Positions 1 through 8,299 of a stretch of DNA of 39,404 nucleotides are shown here, in pieces. The first letter of the stretch is position 1, and each line of letters starts with the position of its first letter. The notes beneath the pieces are model-generated. The model had not been told where the DNA came from, searched no databases, and saw only the letters and a program-made list of their open reading frames with translations. Position numbers and translations under genes: made by a program. The DNA lies in contig JAGGVN010000058.1 in the NCBI GenBank assembly GCA_021158005.1, positions 1 to 39,404 of the forward strand, in the 5' to 3' direction. The DNA comes from Candidatus Aerophobota bacterium (GTDB lineage Bacteria; Aerophobota; Aerophobia; Aerophobales; JAGGVN01).

Positions 1-63
1 CTATTAAAGGAAAATAATTAAATGGATAAAGAAAACACAAGGAGAAAGAAGGAGACAAGATAA

Positions 64-2130
64 ATGAATAGAAAGAATATAGAGTTAGATGATTGCTATG
101 TAAGGATAAAAGAAGGGATAATTGTTATTGGTAATAGTAAAATTGAAAGAAGTTGGAAATATGAGAAAGGGTCTCTTTATACCTTTAGCTTCAGAAATAA
201 AGTTAGTGGCAAAGAATGGGTAACTCCGGGAACTTATGGAGATGAAGTAAAGATAGTTCACAGCGAAGGATATTTTAGTCTATCTAATTCTATTTATTTT
301 GATAATGTAGATGTCCAGGTAGAAATTGATAAAAATCCTCTACATACTGCTAACATTCATACAATTATTACCCTAAAGAGTACCCAAAACTCTCTTTCTA
401 ACCTTGAAAATTATTTTATTATTAAGAAACATATTATTATCTATCCTGATACCCCAGCTTTAAGAATATACTTAGAAATATACAGCAAGATTCCTTTAGG
501 TAATCTTTCATATAGTATGGTAGATAGTATAGGAGTAAAAGGTAAGGATGCCTATGTCACTGCCGTAGAACTTCACGATTTTACCGACGCCACAAATAAC
601 CTGGTAAGTAAAACAGAAGAAAAATATAAATCAAGTGAAATCTTACGATTGAAAGGTAATCTACTTTTCTTTGAAGAAGAATCTGGTGAAGGTTTATTTA
701 TATGGAAGGAAAGTCCGGTCAGTTCCTCAAGGTTAAATTCAACCCTTTGGGATTTCAAAGTTGGTCCAGAGCAGATAGGAATAGTGGGAATAGGTTTCGA
801 AAAAATTAACCAACAAGTTTATCGAAGAACCTACGGGTTAGGAATAGGTTTTTATAATAATAAAAGGGAAAAAGATTATGGCATAGCAGCCTTAAAAGAC
901 TATCAAAAGGCGAGATACAATATTAAACCTGAAAAAGGTTATGAGGTTACCTGTAATGGTTGGGGTGATCAGCCTTATGCTAATGTTATTAATGAAGCTA
1001 AGATATTAGAAGAATTAAAATTAGCAAAAAAGTTAGGGGTAACTCAACTTACTATAGATGCTGGTTGGTCTACTAGTGATTCTGAGGAGATTGATAAAAA
1101 TAAATTTCCCAATGAATTTTATTCACTCAAAGAAAAATGCTCTGAGTATGGCACAATTTTAGGACTATGGATAATGCCAATGATGGTAAGGGAAAAATCT
1201 TTAACTTTACAGAAACATCCAGAATGGATAGCACGAACTAATAACAATACTCCTTGCGAGATAATGAATGATAAGCAGGGAATAGTTTATGGAATGGATT
1301 TATGCCATCCTGGGTTTTTTAATCATATGAAGAATTTTATTCTCGGAATGTATAAGAAATATTCAATAAAGCTATTTAAGTTAGATGCCTATCAATTAAA
1401 TCAATATGATACTAAATACGGCGATGTCTATGAGCATTACCGAGCTTTTGAAAGACTTTTAGAAGAGATTCACAATTTAGAGCCTGAAATAAGATTTAGT
1501 ATGGACGCTACCAGAGCCAATAGACCTATTTATCATTTCGCTCTGGATTACGGTAGTATATTCTTGGAGAATAGATACAAATACAAAAAAGAAAATAATC
1601 CAACAAAGTATAAACCTTATAAAACATTAAATAACCTCTGGCAGTTATCTTCTTATATTCCTCCTCAAAAGCTGGAGATAGAATTTTGTGCTGACGAAGA
1701 CTCCTATTCTATCTCTTATTTATTTTCCATAGCTATGTTTGCTATTCCACTTTTCTGGGGATTCCTTCAAAATATATCCGAAAAATCCCAAAAGGAACTA
1801 ATTCCTTTGATAAAAATTTATAAAGAACATAGAGATGATATTCATCAAGGTCATATTTTCCCAATAGGAGATCAACCTACTGGAAAGTCATGGACTGGTT
1901 TCCAATCCCACAATTTCCAAACAAATAGTGGTTATATAATAATTTATCGGGAGAACAACTGCTTCGAAGAGCATGTTTTTTATCCCAAGTTTATGGGAGG
2001 CAAGAAGGTTAAATTTGTTAGTATAAGTGATTGTTCAAATGATTTAATTAAGCCAGCTCACAGGAGTAGTATCTCATTTAAGCTTTCAGAGAAAAATAGT
2101 TTTCGATTATATAAATACAATTTCCTTTAA
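64..2130 (+). CDS. GH36-family glycosidase (alpha-galactosidase-like)
   Basis: Predicted retaining glycoside hydrolase of clan GH-D, 688 residues, the usual size for GH36. The first 300 residues look like the N-terminal beta-sandwich. The TIM barrel begins near the WGDQPYANVINE segment and includes TIDAGW, matching the GH36 pattern of a Trp-rich strand followed by an iDxGW strand. The likely nucleophile is D441 in the segment LFKLDAYQLNQ. The usual Cys-Gly-Gly-Gly-Arg region carrying the acid/base residue is not obvious; the local sequence there is LDYGSIFLENRY, so linkage specificity cannot be assigned. There is no signal peptide, so it is probably cytoplasmic. The ATG follows a GGAGA Shine-Dalgarno site. 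A sugar-isomerase-like gene follows 27 bases downstream, which suggests one catabolic operon that began left of the window. The family is fairly sure, the substrate is not. Confidence 0.82.
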   Translation: MNRKNIELDDCYVRIKEGIIVIGNSKIERSWKYEKGSLYTFSFRNKVSGKEWVTPGTYGDEVKIVHSEGYFSLSNSIYFDNVDVQVEIDKNPLHTANIHTIITLKSTQNSLSNLENYFIIKKHIIIYPDTPALRIYLEIYSKIPLGNLSYSMVDSIGVKGKDAYVTAVELHDFTDATNNLVSKTEEKYKSSEILRLKGNLLFFEEESGEGLFIWKESPVSSSRLNSTLWDFKVGPEQIGIVGIGFEKINQQVYRRTYGLGIGFYNNKREKDYGIAALKDYQKARYNIKPEKGYEVTCNGWGDQPYANVINEAKILEELKLAKKLGVTQLTIDAGWSTSDSEEIDKNKFPNEFYSLKEKCSEYGTILGLWIMPMMVREKSLTLQKHPEWIARTNNNTPCEIMNDKQGIVYGMDLCHPGFFNHMKNFILGMYKKYSIKLFKLDAYQLNQYDTKYGDVYEHYRAFERLLEEIHNLEPEIRFSMDATRANRPIYHFALDYGSIFLENRYKYKKENNPTKYKPYKTLNNLWQLSSYIPPQKLEIEFCADEDSYSISYLFSIAMFAIPLFWGFLQNISEKSQKELIPLIKIYKEHRDDIHQGHIFPIGDQPTGKSWTGFQSHNFQTNSGYIIIYRENNCFEEHVFYPKFMGGKKVKFVSISDCSNDLIKPAHRSSISFKLSEKNSFRLYKYNFL

Positions 2131-2157
2131 AAAAGGAAATAAAGGAGGTAATACCTA

Positions 2158-3060
2158 ATGAAACCCGCTACTTGGACAGGTATAGGTAGATTTAAACCAG
2201 AACGACCTGTTGACTCAGAGGGAGTGCTGAAACGCCTGGCAAGGACTGGTTGGAGATATGTTGAACTTTCTATGGAAGACCTGGAAGATATTGACAAACG
2301 GGATAATCCAGAACGAGAGTTTAAGGCATTAAAACGACTCTGTACAGAACTTGGTATCTCTATCCCTCAAATGCATGGACCTGTGCCCGATATGGCTAAG
2401 TTCAGTCCTGTTGTATCTAATCAGGATGAATATATAAAAGTAATAAAAAGATCTCTTCGTTGGGCAAGTATCCTGGGTGTAAAATGGGTAGTTCTTCACC
2501 CTGGGGGTGCATATTGGTCTGATGATGAAAGAATGAAGGAAAAATTAAAAGAAGGTAATCTGAAATTCTTTAGCCAGATTTTAAAATACGCCGAGAGTTT
2601 CAAAGTAGGCATCGCTATAGAGAATCTAACTTTGTATAGAAAAACTAAAGATTATAAATGTTTTGGGGCAACACCATCAGAACTCCTCTGGCTGGTGAGC
2701 AACTTGGATTCAAAGTGGGTAGGAATATGTTGGGATACAGGTCATGCTAATGGAGAGGATCTTGATCAATATCAAGCTCTAAAGATAATAGGTAAACATC
2801 TTGTAGCTACCCATATTAATGACAATGATTCCTTCTCGGATCAGCATCGGTTGCCCTTTGAGGGAACAATTAACTGGGAGGGAGTAATGCAAGCTCTTCG
2901 AGATATTGGTTATAGTGGACTATTTAACTTAGAAGTTGGTGGAACTACATATTGCTTGCGCAATAACAGGATGCCTGTAGAGATGAAGGAAGATAAACTG
3001 CGTTATATATTAAAATTAACAGAATATCTCATTAAGAAGGAGCCTTTGAGCTGGAAATAA
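2158..3060 (+). CDS. Sugar phosphate isomerase/epimerase (xylose-isomerase-like TIM barrel)
   Basis: A 300-residue protein of the AP-endonuclease-2/xylose-isomerase-like superfamily. Typical strand-end motifs appear in order: QMHGP, LHPGG, AIENL, CWDTGHAN, THINDND and LEVGG. The acidic and histidine residues in them would bind a divalent metal, as in known isomerases and epimerases of the family. An AAAGGAGG Shine-Dalgarno site precedes the ATG. It directly follows the GH36 glycosidase, so I infer that it processes the sugar released, but the substrate cannot be read from sequence. There is no signal peptide and it is probably cytoplasmic. Inosose dehydratase-like or keto-hexose epimerase activity are alternatives within the same fold. 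Confidence 0.83.
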   Translation: MKPATWTGIGRFKPERPVDSEGVLKRLARTGWRYVELSMEDLEDIDKRDNPEREFKALKRLCTELGISIPQMHGPVPDMAKFSPVVSNQDEYIKVIKRSLRWASILGVKWVVLHPGGAYWSDDERMKEKLKEGNLKFFSQILKYAESFKVGIAIENLTLYRKTKDYKCFGATPSELLWLVSNLDSKWVGICWDTGHANGEDLDQYQALKIIGKHLVATHINDNDSFSDQHRLPFEGTINWEGVMQALRDIGYSGLFNLEVGGTTYCLRNNRMPVEMKEDKLRYILKLTEYLIKKEPLSWK

Positions 3061-3273
3061 ACAGAAATTAGAAAGGAGAGACAAATCTATTGGTTTTTTT
3101 AACTCGGCTTTTAGTATGGGGCTGTGCCATGTCAGGTATGATATCTCTGGGGTATTTACACTGAATTGGCATCTAAAACATGCTCGGTTTTCCAATTTCA
3201 ACAATAATCCTGTTGCCTTCTGTAGCCAGAGAATCTCCTAAGGAGACTACTGTGCTATTTTGGCGGAAGAGAT

Positions 3274-4221
3274 TTAATTAAAGGAATTGAACCGGGAAGC
3301 TCTGGAGAAAGAGTCATTATTTTTATAAACTTTACTTTTGTTCCTAATAGCAATAAAACAACCTCCAATTAAGATTGTGGCAAAAAGTATTTGTTCTACA
3401 TTTAAACTTTCCTTAAGGAGCAAATAAGCAAATATCCCTGTAAACACAGGGGTAGATAAACTAATAAGATTTACTTTAGATATCCCGAACATCTTAATGC
3501 ACACATAGCCTAATCCCATTCCAATCATTAGACCATAGACACCTGAACCCAATAAAATGAAATTAGTAAAAGAGGAAACCTGCACAATTTTTACCAAATT
3601 ACCATTAAACAAAGCTCCTATAAAGAAAAACACAGACATAAACATTGTGACCAAACTACTAAGACAAACTGGATGAGAATTAATAATTAACCTTTTCGTT
3701 AATAAGTTAACTACACCTACCAGAGCAACAGCTACAATTAAATAATAAATACCTGATGAATATTTTGGTATATCTATTCCTTTACTTATGTTCAGGCCTA
3801 TTACACCAAGTATTGAAAACATTAAACCCATTATAAAATTTCTACCTTTAATGATTTTTCTCTCATCAGCGAAAACCAAACCCACTAAAACTATTCCGAT
3901 TAGTAAGCCTAAAACATTAATTAATGGACCCATTACTGCAGAAGTATAAGAGAGCCCCTTTATGTAAAAAAATTGTGAAGTAGCAAGTATTCCAGCTAAA
4001 ATTATTATTTCACCTAATTGGCGAAAATTATTAATCAATTTTTTAAAATCACTTTTAAAGAAAAAACGAGAAACTATCAATAATGATAAAGAACCAACAA
4101 AGAAACGATAAAAATTTAAGGTAAAGCTATCAAAATAAAAAGTTAAATATCTACAAAAAATATCTACAAAAGATACTGCGACAACATAAAAAAGCAGTAA
4201 TGATGCTAAAAATTTACGCAT
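3274..4221 (-). CDS. DMT-superfamily (EamA-type) permease
   Basis: An inner-membrane protein of 315 residues with about ten hydrophobic helices in two similar halves, as expected for the EamA/RhaT drug-metabolite transporter superfamily. The N-terminus starts directly with a membrane segment (MRKFLASLLLFYVVAVSFVD) and the last helix is followed by a basic cytoplasmic tail. Members export metabolites or import sugars and amines; nothing here fixes the substrate. It lies alone on the minus strand, convergent with the sugar-isomerase gene, and has its own promoter-like boxes upstream. A GGGGGAGAAGG stretch precedes the ATG. Confidence 0.8.
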   Translation of the reverse strand: MRKFLASLLLFYVVAVSFVDIFCRYLTFYFDSFTLNFYRFFVGSLSLLIVSRFFFKSDFKKLINNFRQLGEIIILAGILATSQFFYIKGLSYTSAVMGPLINVLGLLIGIVLVGLVFADERKIIKGRNFIMGLMFSILGVIGLNISKGIDIPKYSSGIYYLIVAVALVGVVNLLTKRLIINSHPVCLSSLVTMFMSVFFFIGALFNGNLVKIVQVSSFTNFILLGSGVYGLMIGMGLGYVCIKMFGISKVNLISLSTPVFTGIFAYLLLKESLNVEQILFATILIGGCFIAIRNKSKVYKNNDSFSRASRFNSFN

Positions 4222-4286
4222 AATTTATTTTCCTTCTCCCCCAGGTTATTCCACTTCTTTGGATTGCAACCTTTTAAATGTTTCAT

Positions 4287-4315
4287 ATTTTATCATAATT
4301 CTCTAATACTGGCAA
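4287..4315 (-). promoter_or_regulatory. Predicted sigma70-type promoter of the DMT permease
   Basis: On the minus strand TTGCCA (4315-4310) and TAAAAT (4292-4287) are separated by 17 bases. They sit about 65 bases upstream of the permease start. Each box differs from consensus by one base. Confidence 0.5.
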
Positions 4316-4357
4316 TAAACCGCATCAAATCATCTAAAATGTAACCGAAGAGGTATT

Positions 4358-4721
4358 GTCCCTGTCATTTAAAAACTGACCAAAATATAATATAATTCTC
4401 CCTGATGAAATTAAAATATCAAGTCCTCTTTCTCGCTGTATATCCGCTTCAAATTATTCTACGCGGCTTTATCGCTACGGGAAAGATATAATTCATCTTG
4501 AGGGGGCAATGCTTCACATTTTCCCCTCAACGTCTGCGCTGCTCCTAAAAACAGGCAGAGCAACTTGGAAGCTTTCGCTTCCTTCAAACATAAATCTTTC
4601 TTTTTCCTTCGCTAAGAATCGTTAAGGTAGTGTATATAATGCTCCTTCGGGAAAAGTCCCTCAATACTGCATAAACCTTCTAAAATCTAATACTTTCTTA
4701 TACGATCAGGGAGGAAAGGGA
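4358..4721. other. Non-coding stretch with inverted repeats, possible element left end
   Basis: No convincing reading frame exists here on either strand. Three hairpins can be drawn between 4498 and 4582: TTGAGGGG (4498-4505) with CCCCTCAA (4523-4530), TGCTC (4540-4544) with GAGCA (4558-4562), and GGAAGC (4567-4572) with GCTTCC (4577-4582) closing a TTTC loop. A TGTCCCTGTCATTTAAAAAC-like segment near 4358 resembles ends I associate with integrase-type insertion sequences, and a decayed transposase follows. The stretch may be the left part of that element or a structured RNA; I recognise no known RNA family. Confidence 0.35.
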
Positions 4722-5266
4722 ATGAACATGGATGCAAGAAACCAATACTTCAAGGTTTTACAAGAAAGATATTTTATAGTAAAGACAAAAAAGATAAATC
4801 TTCCATTTTGAATAAAAATTGCGGGAATACTCATCAGAACAGAAAATATGCCATTGGGAAGATAAGCTCATTCCTTTTCCCTTTAGCACCTAAGAAGAGA
4901 GAATATCTATATGATGGTTATGCCTTGGTAAAGGTCTGGAAGATATTTGACTCTCCCTGCGGACAAGGACTGGAGCGAATGCTTAAAAAAACAGGTAGAT
5001 AATTTAAGAGAGCGGCGAGAACTCTTGATCCCCATGAGATAGCGAGGAAGCTAAAGAAAATAGCTCCTATTACTATTGATCAAAAACTTATAAGAACTTC
5101 TTTGCGGGTTGTGATGAAGTTAAAGGAAAAGATAAGAATTAAGGGAAAGATCGATGAGAAGATTCATCAACTCTTTTAGGCCTATGAGGAGAAAAATGGG
5201 AGAGGGCGGAAAGTAAAATATAGAAGAGTTTTTCTCTTCATCGATGATCTAAGGGATAAAGGTTAA
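4722..5266 (+). pseudogene. Decayed integrase/transposase (N-terminal part)
   Basis: This is a broken transposase of the DDE-integrase type. A GGGAGG site precedes ATG 4722, which opens MNMDARNQYFKVLQERYFIV. The protein then continues in another frame as KDKKDKSSILNKNCGNTHQN and the following RKYAIGKI, a helix-turn-helix pattern typical of such integrases. Next comes KVWKIFDSPCGQGLERML, the usual Trp-x-x-x-aromatic-Pro-Cys-Gly segment, then DPHEIARKLKKIAPITIDQK after another frame change, and stops at about 5177 and 5264. At least two frameshifts and several stops are present. The catalytic DDE core is missing, replaced by the convergent AAA ATPase gene. It is surely non-functional; the exact IS family is uncertain. 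Confidence 0.7.
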
Positions 5267-5306
5267 AAAACTGGAGTAAGGTAAAGAGGATAAATAGGTT
5301 TATTAC

Positions 5307-6608
5307 TCAACCGACAAGCCAGCAGGGAATGAAATAAACCCAAACATCGCCATATTTTTCGCTGGCAATAAAGTCCTTTGTAATCACAAATGCATAAGGA
5401 GGCTTATATCTTTGGAGAAAACTTCTCATACTTCTGGAAATAATTGGATTTCGAAAACTGCGGTACTTTACTTCCACAGGTATGAGAAAATTTGACTTCA
5501 CCACAAAATCCACCTCAGCTTTTGAAAGTGACCTCCAGAAAAAAATATTAGTCAGAGGAGATTTGTTTTTAAAAAATTGAGAGAGCACTACATTTTCAAC
5601 AATTTCTCCTCTATCAGCTCGAGAATTTAATCGGGTAAAATCCCCCAGCACAGAGTTTCGTAAACCTGTATCCTGCATATAAATTTTAGGCATCTTTGTT
5701 ATTTCTTTACGTTTATTGGTGAAATAAGGCAACAGTAATGTTATAATAAAAGTGTTCTCCAACAAAAATAGATATTTTTCAATGGTTTGTTTACTGATGC
5801 CCAGGGTTGAAGATAATTCTGCTATATTAATAAGTTTGCCACATTGTGCCGCACTTAATTGTATTAACCTGTTAAAACCGGTTATATTTTCAATACGCGC
5901 TAGATCTTTAATATCCTTGCGAATATAAGAATTGACTATTTCCAGAAGTAACTCAACTTTATCATTTTTATCAGGATTTAAAACAACCGCTGGATATCCT
6001 CCGTATAGAGCAAACTCTTCATACATAAGACTAAATTCATCAGCATGAAATCGTAACTGGTCTGGATTAGTTGCTTGCATCGTTTTGGCATCAGCAAAAA
6101 TATGAGTGGGAAGCAATTCTGCTAATTTATACTGGTTTCGGAAAATAAGGAACTCTTTGAAACTGAGAGTATGTATTTGAAAAACTCTCTTGCGGCCCGC
6201 AAGAGAATCTTTAAATTTTTGGCGAATAGATAGCGTTGATGAACCCGAAGCTATAACTTTGAATTGGGGATAGTGGTCATGGATAAATTTTAAGAAATTT
6301 GAGGGGTTATCTGCATACTGTATCTCATCAAGAAATAAATATTGTCTCGTATTTGAAATTTGGTATTCGGAACGCAAAAAATGAATAAACGATGTCGGCC
6401 CCTTATTGACTAAATCCAGGATGCGGAAATCTTCTAAGTCAAAAAAATGGATACTTTGGGGATTTACTCGCTCTCTAAGTCTATTTATAATGAGGTGCAT
6501 AGCTGAAGTTTTGCCTGTTTGCCTTGCTCCGATAAGCAAAAGAATTTCGGATGAGTCCATCTTCTCCATAATTCGGGGAATAATCTCCCTGTCTATAAGT
6601 TTGGCCAT
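5307..6608 (-). CDS. AAA+ ATPase with DUF4143 (nuclease-fold C-terminus)
   Basis: A 433-residue protein of the common AAA_14/DUF4143 family. The Walker A motif GARQTGKT lies at residues 27-34 and Walker B QYLFLDEIQ follows, with D94-E95. A middle winged-helix-like region includes SSTLGISKQTIEKYLFLLEN. The C-terminal DUF4143 part contains EVDFVVKSNFLIPVEVKYR, a PD-(D/E)xK-like pattern with D, E and K in register. The role of this family is poorly known; members are frequent in mobile or accessory DNA and are often suspected of toxin or defence roles. It follows a decayed transposase on the opposite strand and has a consensus promoter of its own, which suggests an acquired stand-alone gene. It appears intact. 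Confidence 0.88.
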   Translation of the reverse strand: MAKLIDREIIPRIMEKMDSSEILLLIGARQTGKTSAMHLIINRLRERVNPQSIHFFDLEDFRILDLVNKGPTSFIHFLRSEYQISNTRQYLFLDEIQYADNPSNFLKFIHDHYPQFKVIASGSSTLSIRQKFKDSLAGRKRVFQIHTLSFKEFLIFRNQYKLAELLPTHIFADAKTMQATNPDQLRFHADEFSLMYEEFALYGGYPAVVLNPDKNDKVELLLEIVNSYIRKDIKDLARIENITGFNRLIQLSAAQCGKLINIAELSSTLGISKQTIEKYLFLLENTFIITLLLPYFTNKRKEITKMPKIYMQDTGLRNSVLGDFTRLNSRADRGEIVENVVLSQFFKNKSPLTNIFFWRSLSKAEVDFVVKSNFLIPVEVKYRSFRNPIISRSMRSFLQRYKPPYAFVITKDFIASEKYGDVWVYFIPCWLVG

Positions 6609-6661
6609 TTTCTTACCCTAAGTTAGAAATTATTAAACAATTCTTTACTTTTTTCGGGGTA

Positions 6662-6690
6662 ATTATAAAATAACTTTTATAAATTGTCAA
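6662..6690 (-). promoter_or_regulatory. Consensus sigma70-type promoter of the AAA ATPase gene
   Basis: On the minus strand a perfect TTGACA (6690-6685) and a perfect TATAAT (6667-6662) are exactly 17 bases apart. The ATG lies 53 bases downstream of the -10 box. An AGGGTAAG ribosome-binding site sits just before the start. Confidence 0.72.
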
Positions 6691-6745
6691 GGATATCTCG
6701 GGACTTTTTCCCTCTGTCACTGTATAAACTTTCTGAAAAAAATTT

Positions 6746-8080
6746 TTAAATGCGACGGGGAAGGATATCCCGGGGTTGATAAGGTGGAAGATGCCTTGGC
6801 TCTTGCACCAAAAACTTCAGCAAGAGAAAACCTGAGGAGAGAATGAGAGCAGTGAGGAGAAAGACAAGGGGGAAGGAAAACCTGTCGGCGATTGCTCCTC
6901 CTAACAAAGGGGATAACCCAATAAAGGGTGCCTTAAAGGTATTGGTTAGGGCGATATAAGTTGGCCTCATCCGGGGAGTAGAGAATTCCAGCACGATGTT
7001 TTGACCTGATATCATACCGGCGCTGAAGCTACAACCTGTAAGAATAAATACTATGTAAAACAAATAGAGGGAAGAAGAAAAAATGGCAATAAGAGAAGCG
7101 AGAATTGTTGATAAAATTGATATTTCTACTATTAATTTATATCCCCTGCGATCGCCCAGATAACCCCATAAAAGCGAGCTTATAGTTTGTGCTCCAAGTA
7201 TTAAAGCAGTGAATACCCCTATCTGGCTATCGGGAAGGGCTAATCTGTTAAGGGCATATACGGCAAAGAAGGCGGTAGCCATTCCTCCGAAGCTCAAAAG
7301 AATATTTACGAGGAGAAAAGAGGAAAAATTCTTATCTCCTTTAAGAAGATGAGGAATTTTACTGAAGTATTCCTTGAGACTCGTAAGATTATCTTCTATC
7401 GGATAGACGGGCTCCCGGGTCGAGACCACAAAACCATAGGAGATAGAGGTGGCCACAAAGGTTATGAGAAAACAGAGGGAGAAATTTGAGGGAAAGGGGT
7501 ATTTACGGAGAATATAAATGGATAAAAAACCAGCAAACATCCCCGTTCCTCCCCCAAGAAAATTACTCCATCCAAAGAATTCCCCCCTTTTTTTTAATGG
7601 TATTACCTTAGCTAACATATCCAGCCAGGCAGGACCCTGTATTCCTCCCGAAAAGACACAAATTGCATAAAGCACTAAAAATATGATTAGAAACAAAGGG
7701 GAGAAATACTCAGAAAAATAAAAAACTAGAAGAGATATAAATAGCCAGGGCACTCTTTCTCCTAATCCCCAGCGTAAGATAACATCCTTTCTCCTCTTAA
7801 ATTTTTGAATGTAATTGACGCTAAAGATTTGAGGAAGAAACCAGCCCAGGGTGCTCAGTGAGACGACCAGACCAATGAGGAAATTGGAGGAAGTAAGGTG
7901 TCTGAGGAAAGCGGGCAATATAGTGTTGACCGAGGCAAAGCCCATCCCAAACCAGAATAAGACCGCATCCATAACATTAACGGTAAAATTCCAGCGGTAG
8001 TGCTTCTTTACCTCTTTTTCGAAATCCTTATTTAATTTTCTGGATATCTTTGACATATTTATATTTTCCAGAAAACTCAT
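6746..8080 (-). CDS. MFS transporter
   Basis: A 444-residue inner-membrane protein with about twelve hydrophobic segments. The N-terminal 30 residues are basic and cytoplasmic. The helix 2-3 region WFLPQIFSVNYIQKFKRRKD and the central loop LLWGYLGDRRGYKLIVE match the major-facilitator signature around loops 2-3 and 8-9. It is a clear paralog of the permease at 18436-19710, sharing the TSSNFLIG/TSSKLLIG segment, the KKRGEFFGW/TKRGKFFSL segment and similar helix 8-9 sequences. The substrate is unknown. The Shine-Dalgarno site before the first ATG is weak; the Met at residue 9 is a possible alternative start. A TTGACA box lies about 40 bases upstream of the start. Confidence 0.85.
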   Translation of the reverse strand: MSFLENINMSKISRKLNKDFEKEVKKHYRWNFTVNVMDAVLFWFGMGFASVNTILPAFLRHLTSSNFLIGLVVSLSTLGWFLPQIFSVNYIQKFKRRKDVILRWGLGERVPWLFISLLVFYFSEYFSPLFLIIFLVLYAICVFSGGIQGPAWLDMLAKVIPLKKRGEFFGWSNFLGGGTGMFAGFLSIYILRKYPFPSNFSLCFLITFVATSISYGFVVSTREPVYPIEDNLTSLKEYFSKIPHLLKGDKNFSSFLLVNILLSFGGMATAFFAVYALNRLALPDSQIGVFTALILGAQTISSLLWGYLGDRRGYKLIVEISILSTILASLIAIFSSSLYLFYIVFILTGCSFSAGMISGQNIVLEFSTPRMRPTYIALTNTFKAPFIGLSPLLGGAIADRFSFPLVFLLTALILSSGFLLLKFLVQEPRHLPPYQPRDILPRRI

Positions 8081-8299
8081 AATGAGCTTTTAATGTATTT
8101 TAATACGCATATGTCAAACTCTCAGTCCTCTTAATAAAAAAATCCTCCGCAGAATAATATGGAGGAAAATTCTCACTTTATGAAATAAAAAGTCTAAGGT
8201 TGCCGGTATTTTTCTTATTTTAGGATGTTATTTTATTCTGGAGGCAAAGAGTAAGGTAGAGAAAGAAAAAGATAAATTGAGAAATCTTGAAAATAGCTG

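Noticed and set aside
3061-3273. Possible small gene after an AAAGGAGAG site, and a 62-codon frame on the minus strand
   Set aside because: No standard start follows the ribosome site, the plus frames are broken by stops, and none of the translations resembles a known protein.
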